Shown: piece after piece, positions 34,362-44,025 of the stretch
Layout of the letters: every line of letters begins with the position of its first letter
Position numbering within the stretch: position 1 is the stretch's first letter
Source of the DNA: Tildeniella torsiva UHER 1998/13D
Lineage (GTDB): Bacteria > Cyanobacteriota > Cyanobacteriia > Phormidesmidales > Phormidesmidaceae
Direction: 5' to 3'
Assembly: GCA_019358835.1 (NCBI GenBank)
Contig: JAHHIH010000007.1
Span: 1 to 64,000 of the forward strand
Length of the DNA stretch: 64,000 bases
Translations under genes and position numbers: made by a program
Notes under the pieces: model-generated
What the model saw: the letters and a program-made list of their open reading frames with translations, nothing else
Told to the model about the DNA's origin: nothing
The model's database searches: none

Positions 34362-35252
34362 TCAGCCTGCGAAACCGTCTACCTGCTCCAGATTGCCGAC
34401 ATTCGCCAGCGCCAGTGTTTTGCAGGTGCGCTTGGTGAGCCCGGTAAGCACGTTCCCCGGCCCCACCTCGACCACTGTATCAATGCCCAGTTCGGGTAGC
34501 GCCAGGGTAATTTCGCGCCAGCGCACAGAGCCGGTCATCTGCTGGACTAGCCGCTGCTTCAGCACCGATCCATCGGTGGAAGGGGTCGGGTCTACGTTAG
34601 AGAGCACGGGCACTTGGGCGGTTGCAAAGGGGATTGGCTCTAAGACTGCCTGAAATGTGGCGGCGGCATCGGCCATCAGCGGCGAGTGGAAGGCTCCGCT
34701 GACGTTGAGTTTCACTGCCCGCTTGGCTTTCACTCCTTCCATAACCGTGGTGACGGCCTCGGGGGTACCCGAGATCACCACCTGACCAGGATTGTTGTCG
34801 TTGGCCAGCACGACCCCTGGGGTGGCCTCAAGCTTGGCGGCGAGTTCGTCAGCATCGAAGCCCAGCATAGCGGCCATCATGCCATCAGAGGCTTGGGACA
34901 TCAGCTCGGCACGGCGCTGCACCAGGGTCAGCCCGTCGGCAAAATTAAAGACGCCAGCGGTGTAGAGAGCAACGTATTCGCCCAGGCTGTGGCCCGCGAC
35001 AACCGCTGGTCTGTGGCCCTGCTCCTTGAGCAAATCGACCAGAATGCTTTCGATAACGTAGAGACAGGGCTGGGTGTAGAGGGTGTTTGACACCTTATCG
35101 TCAGCGTCTTGAACCACATCGAGCACTGACCAGCCCAGGATGGTCGCGGCTTCGGCAAAGCGCGCTTGGGCCAGGGCCACGGTAGCGAGGTCTGTCCCCA
35201 TGCCGATTGCCTGGGAACCCTGCCCAGGAAACACCCATGCTGCGTTGGTCAT
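34362..35252 (-). CDS. fabD: Malonyl-CoA:ACP transacylase
   Basis: A 296-residue enzyme loading malonyl groups on acyl carrier protein. The N-terminus is WVFPGQGSQAIGMG, the nucleophile Ser is in VAGHSLGEYVALY, and the His is in VSGAFHSPLMADA. Length is typical. In cyanobacteria fabD commonly follows plsX-fabH directly, whereas here 3.6 kb of ABC-transporter genes separate them. Confidence 0.97.
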   Translation of the reverse strand: MTNAAWVFPGQGSQAIGMGTDLATVALAQARFAEAATILGWSVLDVVQDADDKVSNTLYTQPCLYVIESILVDLLKEQGHRPAVVAGHSLGEYVALYTAGVFNFADGLTLVQRRAELMSQASDGMMAAMLGFDADELAAKLEATPGVVLANDNNPGQVVISGTPEAVTTVMEGVKAKRAVKLNVSGAFHSPLMADAAATFQAVLEPIPFATAQVPVLSNVDPTPSTDGSVLKQRLVQQMTGSVRWREITLALPELGIDTVVEVGPGNVLTGLTKRTCKTLALANVGNLEQVDGFAG

Positions 35253-35504
35253 GCCTCTACCTTCCCGACTTGCGTGGCGATCGCGACCAGCCCCAATCCC
35301 TGCTATCCCGCTATCCCTAATTGGGGATAACTAGCAAAGCCACTGGCGCTGCCCAGAACTACACAAGATACTGTCTCACAAAACGTTCCTTGAAACCGCC
35401 GTGGAGAGGAGCGCTAGGGTAAGGAGAAACCCAATCGCAGCATCCCGATTTGACTCGAATCGGCTGGGTTACGGGGACATCAGTTTATGCGGCCCTGGAT
35501 AGCG

Positions 35505-36299
35505 CTAGTGCAAAATTTGGGATAGGAACTTCTTGATGCGCTCTTCTTTGGGGTTGTTGAAGAAGTCGTCGGGGGTGGTGTCGGCTACTAGATGGCCCTC
35601 GGCCAGAAAAATAATGCGATCGGCGACCTCGCGGGCGAATCCAACCTCGTGGGTGACGCACACCATGGTCATCCCTGACTCTGCCAGGTTGCGCATCACG
35701 TCCAGCACCTCCCGCACCATTTCGGGGTCGAGGGCCGAGGTGGGTTCATCAAACAGCATCACCTTGGGGCGCATGGCCAGGGCGCGGGCGATCGCCACCC
35801 GCTGCTGCTGACCCCCCGAGAGCTGCCCAGGATACTTGTTGGCCTGGTGAGAAATGCCGACGCGATCGAGCAGTTCCATGGCCTGCTCTTCGGCCTCATC
35901 CTTAGAGAGCCCGCGCAGGTGAATGGGCCCCAGGGTGACGTTTTTGAGAATGGTCAGGTGGGGAAACAGGTTGAACTGCTGAAACACCATGCCGACCTCG
36001 CGCCGCACCAGCTCAATCCCCCGCTTGTCGTGGGAAATTTCGATACCGTCGATTTCGATGCTGCCGCTTTGGTAGGGCTCTAGACCATTAAAGGCGCGAA
36101 TAAAGGTCGATTTCCCTGACCCCGATGGCCCCATGAGCACTACGACTTCGCCTTTGTAGACGGTAAGGCTGACCCCTTTGAGCACGTGAAAGCCGTTGTC
36201 ATAGTGTTTCTCGACATCCTTGGCCACGATCACCGGCTCTAGACCCAGGGTCGCTGTACCGGCCTGGCTGGCGTTGGGCTGAGAGTAAGCCATGGTCAA
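35505..36299 (-). CDS. Polar amino-acid ABC transporter ATP-binding protein
   Basis: A 264-residue GlnQ/HisP-type ATPase with Walker [16 protein letters not shown], signature [18 protein letters not shown], Walker [16 protein letters not shown] and H-loop CVTHEVGFA. It energises the two permeases encoded just upstream. Substrate is probably a polar amino acid such as glutamine or glutamate; specificity is set by the binding protein. Last gene of a four-gene cassette. Confidence 0.93.
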   Translation of the reverse strand: MTMAYSQPNASQAGTATLGLEPVIVAKDVEKHYDNGFHVLKGVSLTVYKGEVVVLMGPSGSGKSTFIRAFNGLEPYQSGSIEIDGIEISHDKRGIELVRREVGMVFQQFNLFPHLTILKNVTLGPIHLRGLSKDEAEEQAMELLDRVGISHQANKYPGQLSGGQQQRVAIARALAMRPKVMLFDEPTSALDPEMVREVLDVMRNLAESGMTMVCVTHEVGFAREVADRIIFLAEGHLVADTTPDDFFNNPKEERIKKFLSQILH

Positions 36300-36416
36300 G
36301 TCCTCAGTAGGGTTTTGGGGAAGGGACGGGTAGCGGTGGGTTGGAGGCTGTAGCGATGATTGGTGACTTTGGGCGATTCTGGGACGGATTGCTGCGCGAA
36401 TTGCCAGGCGTTTAGC

Positions 36417-37328
36417 CTAGGATGCCGCTAGTTCCTCGGGCAGGGGTTCGCCGAACCAGGCCATAGAGATCTCATCTAAACGGCCCGATTGCTTCAGGTC
36501 AGCGATGATGGCGTTAACTTCCTCCAGCAGCGGCTGGTCGCCCTTGCGAACGCCCACGTAGCAGGGCGAATTCTTCAAAATAAACTTGCTCTCGATCTGG
36601 CGATCGGGGTTATCGCGAATTAGCTTGGCGGCCACCACGTTACCCGTGGCAATCACATCCACCTGCCCCGACACCAGAGACGATGCGGTGAGGCTGTTGT
36701 TAGCAAAGCGCTGAATATCGACATTGACCCCAGACTCTTCCACTAGCTTAGAAATCTCCAGATCTTCCAGTGCCCCTTGGGCAACCCCCAGGGATAATCC
36801 TTCAAGATTTTCAATCGCTTCAATGTCTAGGTCTGGGCCACCATAAATGCCCGAGAAAAACGGTGCATAGGGTTCAGAAAAGTCGATGATCAAGGCGCGC
36901 TCGTCGTTTTTGCCCAGGCTAGAAATGATCAGATCTACCCGGCCAGTTTGCAAAAAAGGAATGCGATAGTTGCCCACTACTGGAATCACCTCAGCTTCGA
37001 CCCCCAATCTTTCTGCCACGGCGTTGGCCATGTCGATGTCGTAGCCAATCGGCTGCATGGCCGTATTCACAAAGCCAAAGGGGGCAAAGTCGGCAGGCAC
37101 CGCAATTTTGACCTTGCCCGCAGCCTGAATTGTGGCCAGGGCCGATTCGTCGGGGGTAATGTCGGCAACATCGGCGGCGGTGACGCGGGTCTTTAAACTT
37201 GGAGGACTGGCCTCTGGATTTGAACAGGCGGCGATGCTGACCGTTAAAAAGAGGCTGAGGCAAAATAGCGCTGCCAGGCGAGGCCAGCCTCGGGGAAACA
37301 TCGCTTTTAATAAATCAGCTGCGGTCAT
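36417..37328 (-). CDS. Polar amino-acid ABC transporter substrate-binding lipoprotein
   Basis: A 303-residue type II periplasmic binding protein with a lipoprotein signal (LSLFLTVSIAAC then SNPEASPP). A SBP_bac_3 domain includes VKIAVPADFAPFGFVN, GYDIDMANAVAERLG and VDLIISSLGKNDERA. An internal ATG at 37301 (MFPRGWPRLAALF) is an equally good start. It captures the ligand for the two downstream-acting permeases; amino-acid identity is not readable. Confidence 0.92.
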   Translation of the reverse strand: MTAADLLKAMFPRGWPRLAALFCLSLFLTVSIAACSNPEASPPSLKTRVTAADVADITPDESALATIQAAGKVKIAVPADFAPFGFVNTAMQPIGYDIDMANAVAERLGVEAEVIPVVGNYRIPFLQTGRVDLIISSLGKNDERALIIDFSEPYAPFFSGIYGGPDLDIEAIENLEGLSLGVAQGALEDLEISKLVEESGVNVDIQRFANNSLTASSLVSGQVDVIATGNVVAAKLIRDNPDRQIESKFILKNSPCYVGVRKGDQPLLEEVNAIIADLKQSGRLDEISMAWFGEPLPEELAAS

Positions 37329-37376
37329 TAGTTCTGTTCCTCATCATGCAGTTGACAGCAATATTGCACGCTTGCG

Positions 37377-38030
37377 CTAGCTGGTGTAAGAAAGCCGCTT
37401 CTCAAGCCGCTGACTCCAGTTCGACAGAGGAAAACAAATGACAAAATAAATCAGCCCTGCCAGGCCAAAGATCAGCATGGATTGCAGCGTAACGTTGTTG
37501 ATCAACGCGGCTGCCCGAGAGAGTTCTGTAAAGCCAATGATGGAGGCCAGGGAGGTACCCTTAATCACCTGTACTAAGAAGCCGACGGTGGGGGCGATCG
37601 CCAACTTGAGAGCCTGGGGCAAAATAATTAGCTGAAGCTGCTTGAAATAGCCAAATCCAATGGCCGAACCAGCTTCCCATTGCCCCTGGGGAACAGCATT
37701 AATAGAGCCGCGCCAAATCTCCCCCAGAAAGGCGCTGGTGTAGGCAGTGAGCGCAATGGATGCGGCCTGCAAGGGCGATAGATTCACCCCAGTCAGTACA
37801 GACAGACCAAAAAAGGCTAGAAACAACTGTAAAAGCAGGGGCGTGCCCTGAAAAAACTCCACATAGACCCAGCTCAGGCTCCTGAGCCAGCGATTGGGAG
37901 AAATGCGCATCAGAGCAATGACAAAGCCCATAGTGCCGCCGCCAATAAAGGCAATGAGCGACAGAATTAGCGTCCACTTTGTAGCAATGAGTAAATTAAT
38001 GAAAATACGTGAAAGGGTGAATTCATCCAC
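37377..38030 (-). CDS. Polar amino-acid ABC transporter permease
   Basis: A 217-residue HisM/GlnP-type inner-membrane subunit with about five helices. The coupling loop EAGSAIGFGYFKQLQLIILPQA faces the ATPase. The motif GEIWRGSINAVPQGQWEAG is typical of the family. It pairs with the adjacent second permease, 26 bp away. Confidence 0.92.
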   Translation of the reverse strand: MDEFTLSRIFINLLIATKWTLILSLIAFIGGGTMGFVIALMRISPNRWLRSLSWVYVEFFQGTPLLLQLFLAFFGLSVLTGVNLSPLQAASIALTAYTSAFLGEIWRGSINAVPQGQWEAGSAIGFGYFKQLQLIILPQALKLAIAPTVGFLVQVIKGTSLASIIGFTELSRAAALINNVTLQSMLIFGLAGLIYFVICFPLSNWSQRLEKRLSYTS

Positions 38031-38056
38031 AATGCAAATCTCTCCTAGGACTAGGG

Positions 38057-38731
38057 CTACCTTCGATACTTAGCAAATTCAAAGAAGTGCAGCTCGATTA
38101 AATAGGCCAGCCCTTTGATGATCCAAACGATCGCCAAGTAAATCAGCGCAATAGTGAAATAAATCTCGAAACTGCGGAAAGTGCGCGAGTTCAAAAAGTC
38201 GCCAGTGTAGGTTAAATCTTGGGCGGCAATTTGAGATACTACGCTAGTAAACAGCACTGCCAAAATCACCTGCCCCACCAGGGCCGGATACACATTGGCC
38301 AGCGCCGGAGGCACCACGATGCGCCGAAAAACGGCTAGCTTACTGAAGCCAATGGCTAACCCCGCCTCAACTTGACCCTTGTCGATGCTCTCTACCCCGG
38401 CCCGCACAATTTCAGTAGAATAGGCCCCAAAATTAATCGCCAGCGACAGCACGGCGGCCTGCTCTGCGGTGAGTTTAAGCCCCAAACCGGGTAGGCCAAA
38501 GAAGATGAAAAAGAGCTGAATTAAGTAGGGCGTGTTGCGAATTACCTCAACGTAGGCGAGGACAATGCCGTTGAGAATGCGGTTGCCTGAAGTTCTCAGC
38601 AGCGAGCCAACAATGCCGATGATGAGACCAAAGGCGATCGCTAGCAGCGCCATTCTTAACGTTAGCCAAGCGCCCGCCAGCAGCAGCGGCCAATTTTCTG
38701 CAATGACTGAAAAATCAAAGGAATAATCCAT
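38057..38731 (-). CDS. Polar amino-acid ABC transporter permease
   Basis: A 224-residue HisM/GlnP-type permease, first gene of the transporter cassette. It has five hydrophobic segments, YVEVIRNTPYLIQLFFIFF, and the coupling motif STEIVRAGVESIDKGQVEAG. It is about 140 bp downstream of fabH. Confidence 0.92.
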   Translation of the reverse strand: MDYSFDFSVIAENWPLLLAGAWLTLRMALLAIAFGLIIGIVGSLLRTSGNRILNGIVLAYVEVIRNTPYLIQLFFIFFGLPGLGLKLTAEQAAVLSLAINFGAYSTEIVRAGVESIDKGQVEAGLAIGFSKLAVFRRIVVPPALANVYPALVGQVILAVLFTSVVSQIAAQDLTYTGDFLNSRTFRSFEIYFTIALIYLAIVWIIKGLAYLIELHFFEFAKYRR

Positions 38732-38870
38732 CGCTCCCCACGGAGTACTTGGGGAGTTTATACAGGGTATCTCTAGGAGGTTTTTGTATCTGATGTCACC
38801 GGTTCACGGGTGTCCTAACTTTTCAGAACTTTTCAGACACCAGAAAATCGGCACTCTCCTTAGGAATGGT

Positions 38871-39866
38871 CTAGCCCCACAGGATGATGGCAGAACCCCA
38901 GGTCAGTCCAGCCCCAAAGCCAGCGGTGGCAATTACATCCCCGGCTTTGACGTTCCCTGCCCGCACGGCTTCGTCGAGGGCGATAGGAATGGAGGCGGCG
39001 GAGGTGTTGCCGTGGCGGGCCATATTGCTGACCACCCGCTCGGCGGGCAGGCCCAGGCGTTCGGCTACCGAATCGAGAATGCGCTGGTTGGCCTGGTGGA
39101 GCACCAGCCAGTCAATATCAGAGGTGGTGAGGTTGGCGCGAAAGAGAGCCTTTTCGATCACCTCGGGAACGCGGTTGACGGCGAACTTGTAGACTTCGCG
39201 CCCATTCATGGTGATGGGGGCAAAGGTACCTTTCTGCACGGCAACGTCACCAACTAGACTCTCTGCTTCAGGTTGGTAAGCGAGGTTCAGGCAGTGGTTG
39301 AGGGAGCCATCGCTGCACAGCTCAAAGCCGAGCAGGCGATCGCGCTCTGCCGCCCGCAGCACTACGGCCCCGGCTCCGTCGCCAAACAGCACGCAGGTGG
39401 TGCGATCGTCCCAGTCCGTCCAGCGGGAGAGCACGTCGGCCCCAATCACCACCACGGTTTTAAACACTCCCGTGCGAATGTATTGCGCCGCTGTGACCAG
39501 GGCAAAGACAAAGCCAGAGCAGGCGGCTGTCAGGTCAAACGCCACAGCGCGAGTCGCCCCTAGGGCCACCTGTACCCGGCAGGCGCTGCCAAAGAGGTCG
39601 TCAGGGGTAGAGGTGGCCAACAAAATCAGATCGACCGCTTCGGCAGACACCTCAGCCATCTCTAGGGCATTGCGAGCGGCCTCCGTCGCCAAGACCGTGA
39701 GGGATTCGTCAGGAGCCGCAATATGGCGCTGGCGGATGCCGGTACGGGCCGCAATCCATTCGTCGGAAGTATCGACCCGCTGGCTGAGGTCGTCGTTGCT
39801 GAGCTTTACGGTTAGGCATGCCGAACCGCTGCCCACCAGTGACACACCGGGCATAAACTGTTCCAC
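38871..39866 (-). CDS. fabH: 3-oxoacyl-ACP synthase III
   Basis: A 331-residue condensing enzyme that starts fatty-acid synthesis from acetyl-CoA and malonyl-ACP. The catalytic triad is Cys in [13 protein letters not shown], His in [11 protein letters not shown] and Asn in [27 protein letters not shown] marks the N-terminus. Its ATG follows the plsX stop by 3 bp, so the two are coupled. Confidence 0.97.
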   Translation of the reverse strand: MEQFMPGVSLVGSGSACLTVKLSNDDLSQRVDTSDEWIAARTGIRQRHIAAPDESLTVLATEAARNALEMAEVSAEAVDLILLATSTPDDLFGSACRVQVALGATRAVAFDLTAACSGFVFALVTAAQYIRTGVFKTVVVIGADVLSRWTDWDDRTTCVLFGDGAGAVVLRAAERDRLLGFELCSDGSLNHCLNLAYQPEAESLVGDVAVQKGTFAPITMNGREVYKFAVNRVPEVIEKALFRANLTTSDIDWLVLHQANQRILDSVAERLGLPAERVVSNMARHGNTSAASIPIALDEAVRAGNVKAGDVIATAGFGAGLTWGSAIILWG

Positions 39867-39869
39867 GGG

Positions 39870-40904
39870 TTATTCTCCGTCTGCTGCGGGTATGGCCACC
39901 CGCTGGTACTGCGCCTGAATGCGGTCTTGAACGCGGTTGTCAACCGCCTCCTTGGCCAGGCGAATTGCGTTAAACACTGAAGGCGCCTGGGAGCTGCCGT
40001 GGCTGATCACCGTCACCCCAGCCACGCCGAGCAGTAGGCCGCCGCCGTGCTCAGCATGGTCAACCCGCTGCTTTATGCGGCGCAGGTTGGGCTTGAGAAT
40101 GGATGCCCCAATCTTGCCGCGCACCCCCTGGGGCAGCTCTTCGCGCAAAATTTGCAGCACTGACTCGCCCACGGCTTCGGCAAACTTGAGCAGCACGTTG
40201 CCCACAAAACCGTCGCAGACCACCACATCGAACTGGCCAGAGAGAATGTCGCGACCCTCGGCGTTGCCCGCAAAGGGAATGTTGGGGTTTTCTTCGAGCA
40301 GCTGGTGAGCCTTCAAGGCTGCGTCGTTGCCTTTGCTAGGCTCCTCGCCAATATTGATTAACCCCACACGAGGGCTCTCAACTCCCAGCACGTAGCGGGA
40401 ATAGATGGTGCCCATGATGGCGAACTGTTCTAGATATTTGGGGCGACAGTCGACGTTGGCCCCCACGTCTAGAATAAGTACCGACTTGTTGGCAACCACG
40501 GTGGGGAACACCGCCCCGATCGCCGGTCGGTCAATGCCCTTAAGGCGTCCCAAACGCAGTAGGGCGGCGGCCATCGCTGCCCCCGAGTGCCCCGCCGAGA
40601 CGACGGCATCGGCCTCGCCCCGTTTGACCAAGTCCATGGCCACGTTGATGGAAGCCTGGGGCTTTTTGCGCAGGGCGCTGAGCGGCTCCTCGTGCATTTC
40701 GATGCTGCCCTCGGCGGGCACCAGTTTAATGCCCACTAGCTGCTCAGGGCTGGCCGTGGATGCCTTAATTTGATCGATATCGCCGACTAGGGCGACATCG
40801 ACATCGAGTTCGGCCTTGGCGCGGATGGCACCTGCAACGATCTCGCCGGGGGCGAAGTCTCCCCCCATGGCGTCAATAGCAATGCGTGCCCGGTTAAAAC
40901 CCAT
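39870..40904 (-). CDS. plsX: Phosphate acyltransferase PlsX
   Basis: A 344-residue enzyme making acyl-phosphate from acyl-ACP for phospholipid synthesis. It begins RIAIDAMGGDFAPGEIV, with AVVSAGHSGAAMAAALL and EEPSKGNDAALKAHQLL. It is first in plsX-fabH and lies 51 bp downstream of rpaB on the same strand. Confidence 0.96.
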   Translation of the reverse strand: MGFNRARIAIDAMGGDFAPGEIVAGAIRAKAELDVDVALVGDIDQIKASTASPEQLVGIKLVPAEGSIEMHEEPLSALRKKPQASINVAMDLVKRGEADAVVSAGHSGAAMAAALLRLGRLKGIDRPAIGAVFPTVVANKSVLILDVGANVDCRPKYLEQFAIMGTIYSRYVLGVESPRVGLINIGEEPSKGNDAALKAHQLLEENPNIPFAGNAEGRDILSGQFDVVVCDGFVGNVLLKFAEAVGESVLQILREELPQGVRGKIGASILKPNLRRIKQRVDHAEHGGGLLLGVAGVTVISHGSSQAPSVFNAIRLAKEAVDNRVQDRIQAQYQRVAIPAADGE

Positions 40905-40955
40905 CGGCTAAATCTATTAAAAACCTGAGGAAATTCTAGCAGACTACCCCACCGA

Positions 40956-41693
40956 CTATTCTTCGCCGGGTTCCACTATCCGCTGAAACAGGTAGCCGGT
41001 GCCCCGAGCCGTGAGAATCAGTTCGGGATTGCTGGGGTCATCTTCGAGCTTGGCCCGCAGGCGCGAGATGTGCACATCCACCACGCGGGTATCAACGTGG
41101 CGCTCGGGGGTGTAGCCCCACACTTCCTGCAAGATTTCGGAGCGCGAGAAAGGCTCCCCGGAGCGGCTAACCAGCAGTTCTAGAAGGCTGAACTCCATGC
41201 CGGTAAGGCGAATGCGCTCGTCGCCCTTGTACACCTGGCGCTTGTTGGTGTCGATGCGAATGGTGTTGACGGAGATGACGCCGGAGCTGGGGATGCCGGT
41301 CATGCCGGTTTTATCGACCCGGCGCAGCACGGAGCGAATGCGGGCTTCTAGCTCCTTAGGGGAGAAGGGTTTGACAACATAGTCGTCGGCCCCGAGTTCT
41401 AGGCCGGTGATGCGATCGGCCACATCGCCCAGGGCGGTGAGCATAATAATAGGTATATCTGACTCTTTGCGGAGCTCTTGGCAGACGCCGTAGCCGTCGA
41501 GCTTGGGCATCATCACATCGAGCACAACCAGGTCAGGAGCGGCATTGCGAAAGGTTTCTAGGGCCTCTTCACCATCGGCAGCGGTGACAACGTCGTAGCC
41601 AATCATTGATAGGCGGGTCTCGAGAATGCGCCGAATGCTGGCTTCGTCATCGACTACCAGAATTTTTTCTTTGTTGTTTTCCAAGGCTTTCAC
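40956..41693 (-). CDS. rpaB: Response regulator RpaB (Ycf27)
   Basis: A 245-residue OmpR/PhoB-family regulator. The receiver has phosphoacceptor Asp in LVVLDVMMPKLDGYG, Thr in IMLTALGD and Lys in DDYVVKPFSP. The winged-helix domain includes EILQEVWGYTPERHVDTRVV and LTARGTGYLFQR. The near-invariant central sequence identifies RpaB, the essential regulator of high-light and photosystem genes. Its kinase NblS/Hik33 is encoded elsewhere. It is divergent from radA. Confidence 0.96.
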   Translation of the reverse strand: MKALENNKEKILVVDDEASIRRILETRLSMIGYDVVTAADGEEALETFRNAAPDLVVLDVMMPKLDGYGVCQELRKESDIPIIMLTALGDVADRITGLELGADDYVVKPFSPKELEARIRSVLRRVDKTGMTGIPSSGVISVNTIRIDTNKRQVYKGDERIRLTGMEFSLLELLVSRSGEPFSRSEILQEVWGYTPERHVDTRVVDVHISRLRAKLEDDPSNPELILTARGTGYLFQRIVEPGEE

Positions 41694-41976
41694 GGCTCCC
41701 TACATAACGTCATATTCTATAAATAATCGCAACGTTTAATGATTAACTTTTGAAAGCTAATTAGTCGCGCAAACTATAAAAGGGCAGATATTGCCAGGGC
41801 AGTCTCCTGAAACGCTGCAAAACCAGGGTCTACGACGCCTGTCTATTCTATGTGTATTGATTCATGCTGCAAGCAAGGAACTCCTGTGCTTCAGGCTTTT
41901 TTAAGGTTTGTTGCAGATTGGTACCACGTTTCTAAGATTCCACAGCCTCCACGGCGTCACTCAGGCAGGGAAGGTC

Positions 41977-43512
41977 ATGGCTAAATCGCGCTCAATTTTT
42001 GTCTGCAACGAATGCGGGGCTGAGTCACCCCAGTATTTTGGCCGCTGCCCCGTGTGCAACAGCTGGAACGCTTTGGTGGAGCAGGCCCAACCGGCTAAGG
42101 AGACGACCGCTCGGGCCTCAGCTCTAGGGCGCAGCCGGGGCGGGTCTACCACCGCTAAGGCCAGCCAGCCGCGGCTGGCCATGACCCTTAGTCAGATTCA
42201 AGACCATCCCCAGGCGCGCCTGCCTTCGGGTTATGGGGAGCTTGACCGGGTGCTGGGGGGCGGCATTGTGCCGGGGTCGCTGGTGCTGCTGGGGGGTGAT
42301 CCGGGGATTGGCAAATCTACCCTACTACTCCAGGTGGCAAGCCAGATGGCGGCGCGGCAGCGGGTGCTGTATGTGTGTGCGGAGGAGTCGGGTCAGCAGG
42401 TGAAGCTGCGGTGGCAGCGGCTGGGGCCGGTGGGGAGTGGAGGAGTGGGGGGTGAGGGAGTAGGGAGTAGGGGGGAGAATTCTAAAGGGAAAAAGGGAAG
42501 AGGGAAGAGGGAAGAGGAAAAAGAAGTGGCGGAGCTGGAGGAGTTTGAGCCGGCTGGGGTGGAGGCGGTGGATTCGCAGTTGTTTTTGCTGCCGGAGATT
42601 GATTTAGAGACCATTTTGATGGAGTTGGAGTCGCTGAAGCCGACGGTGGCGATTATCGACAGTATTCAGGCGTTGTACTATGCGGCGCTGACCTCGGCCC
42701 CTGGTTCGGTGTCACAGGTGCGGGAATGTACGTCGGCGCTGATGCAGCTGGCGAAGCGGGCGAATATTTCGCTGTTCATTGTGGGTCACGTGACGAAGGA
42801 GGGGGCGATCGCAGGCCCCAAAGTCCTTGAGCACCTGGTAGACACGGTGCTGTATTTTGAGGGCGATCGCTTTGCCAGCCACCGACTGCTCAGGTCGGTG
42901 AAAAACCGGTTTGGGGCCACCCACGAGTTGGGGGTGTTTGAAATGGTCGATCGCGGCCTGGCAGAGATTAGCAATCCCTCGGCGCTGTTTTTGGGCAACC
43001 GCGATGAGCAGGTGCCCGGCATCGCCACCATCGTCGCCTGCGAGGGCACCCGCCCCCTGGTGGTGGAGCTGCAATCGCTGGTTAGCCCCACTAGCTACAG
43101 CTCGCCGCGCCGTTCCACGACGGGCGTGGAGTACAACCGGCTGCTGCAAATTTTGGCGGTGCTGGAGAAACGGGTGGGCATTCCCCTGTCTAAGTTAGAT
43201 GCCTATGTGGCATCGTCGGGAGGCTTGGCGGTGGGGGAACCGGCGGCGGATCTGGGGATCGCGATTTCGGTGGTGGCTAGCTTTCGCGATCGCCTCGTCG
43301 ATCCAGAACTCGTTCTCATTGGCGAAGTGGGACTAGGCGGCCAGGTGCGGCCCATCTCCCAGCTAGAGCTGCGGCTGAAGGAGGCGGCCAAGCTGGGCTT
43401 TAAGCGGGCGATCGTGCCTAAGGGACAGTCCGTAAAAGTAGATGGTCTGGAGATTGTAGAGGTGTCGCGGGTAGTGGATGCGATCGCCCACGCGCTGAAG
43501 GGGAGCGGGTGA
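41977..43512 (+). CDS. radA: DNA repair protein RadA with low-complexity insertion
   Basis: A 511-residue RecA-like branch-migration helicase from ATG 41977 (MAKSRSIFVCNECG); the frame upstream to 41908 is not family-like. An N-terminal Cys4 zinc finger (CNECG...CPVCNSW) precedes Walker A LLGGDPGIGKSTLLLQ. The RadA signature is VKNRFGATHELG and a Lon-protease-like domain is C-terminal. About 40 residues (roughly 150-188), rich in Gly, Lys, Arg and Glu, are inserted between LRWQRLGPV and the conserved LFLLPEIDLE. They are encoded by a G-rich repeat that also occurs elsewhere in the window. The frame is kept, so the protein may still work. Confidence 0.95.
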   Translation: MAKSRSIFVCNECGAESPQYFGRCPVCNSWNALVEQAQPAKETTARASALGRSRGGSTTAKASQPRLAMTLSQIQDHPQARLPSGYGELDRVLGGGIVPGSLVLLGGDPGIGKSTLLLQVASQMAARQRVLYVCAEESGQQVKLRWQRLGPVGSGGVGGEGVGSRGENSKGKKGRGKREEEKEVAELEEFEPAGVEAVDSQLFLLPEIDLETILMELESLKPTVAIIDSIQALYYAALTSAPGSVSQVRECTSALMQLAKRANISLFIVGHVTKEGAIAGPKVLEHLVDTVLYFEGDRFASHRLLRSVKNRFGATHELGVFEMVDRGLAEISNPSALFLGNRDEQVPGIATIVACEGTRPLVVELQSLVSPTSYSSPRRSTTGVEYNRLLQILAVLEKRVGIPLSKLDAYVASSGGLAVGEPAADLGIAISVVASFRDRLVDPELVLIGEVGLGGQVRPISQLELRLKEAAKLGFKRAIVPKGQSVKVDGLEIVEVSRVVDAIAHALKGSG

Positions 43513-43604
43513 GGAAGATGCCTGTCGAACTGTGGACGTAGCGGCAGGCCTGTGAAGACTAAAATAATGTAAAGAACCCTAAATATCGCCCCTGGAGGTG
43601 CGCC

Positions 43605-43874
43605 ATGACCCCTACCGTCGAAATTTACACCTGGAGAAGCTGCCCCTTCTGCATTCGGGCTAAGAAATTGCTCGATCAAAAAGGCATTGAATACACCGAA
43701 TACGCTATCGACGGCGATGAGGCGGCCCGCAGCAAGATGTCTGATCGGGCTAACGGGCGGCGATCGCTTCCCCAAATTTTCATCAACGACCACCACGTGG
43801 GCGGCTGCGACGACCTCTTTGCCCTGGATGCCAAGGGTGGCGTAGAACCTCTATTGAGCGGTTCCCCTGCCTAG
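43605..43874 (+). CDS. grxC: Glutaredoxin 3
   Basis: An 89-residue dithiol glutaredoxin with the active site WRSCPFCIRAKKLL (CPFC at about 13-16), cis-Pro in RRSLPQIFIND and glutathione-binding GGCDDLFALD. It uses glutathione to reduce disulfides. RBS GGAGG (43593-43597) lies upstream. Monocistronic. Confidence 0.95.
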   Translation: MTPTVEIYTWRSCPFCIRAKKLLDQKGIEYTEYAIDGDEAARSKMSDRANGRRSLPQIFINDHHVGGCDDLFALDAKGGVEPLLSGSPA

Positions 43875-43966
43875 CAAAAACGCTGAGAGAGAAAGCATCC
43901 AGGATGCTTCTGATTGAAAGATAACTCCCTGGATTGGCTCACCTCCCTGGGTTGTACCCATTACGA

Positions 43967-43999
43967 AAGCCCCAGATTCCTCTGTGGAATCTGGGGCTT
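43967..43999. terminator. Inverted repeat between convergent grxC and hibernation factor genes
   Basis: AAGCCCCAGATTCC and its complement form a 14-bp stem around TCTGT. There is no long T tract, but its position between convergent stop codons suggests bidirectional termination. A smaller repeat AAGCATCC/GGATGCTT lies at about 43891-43907. Confidence 0.65.
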
Positions 44000-44025
44000 C
44001 TGGTTGGAATGTAAGTCACCTAGGA

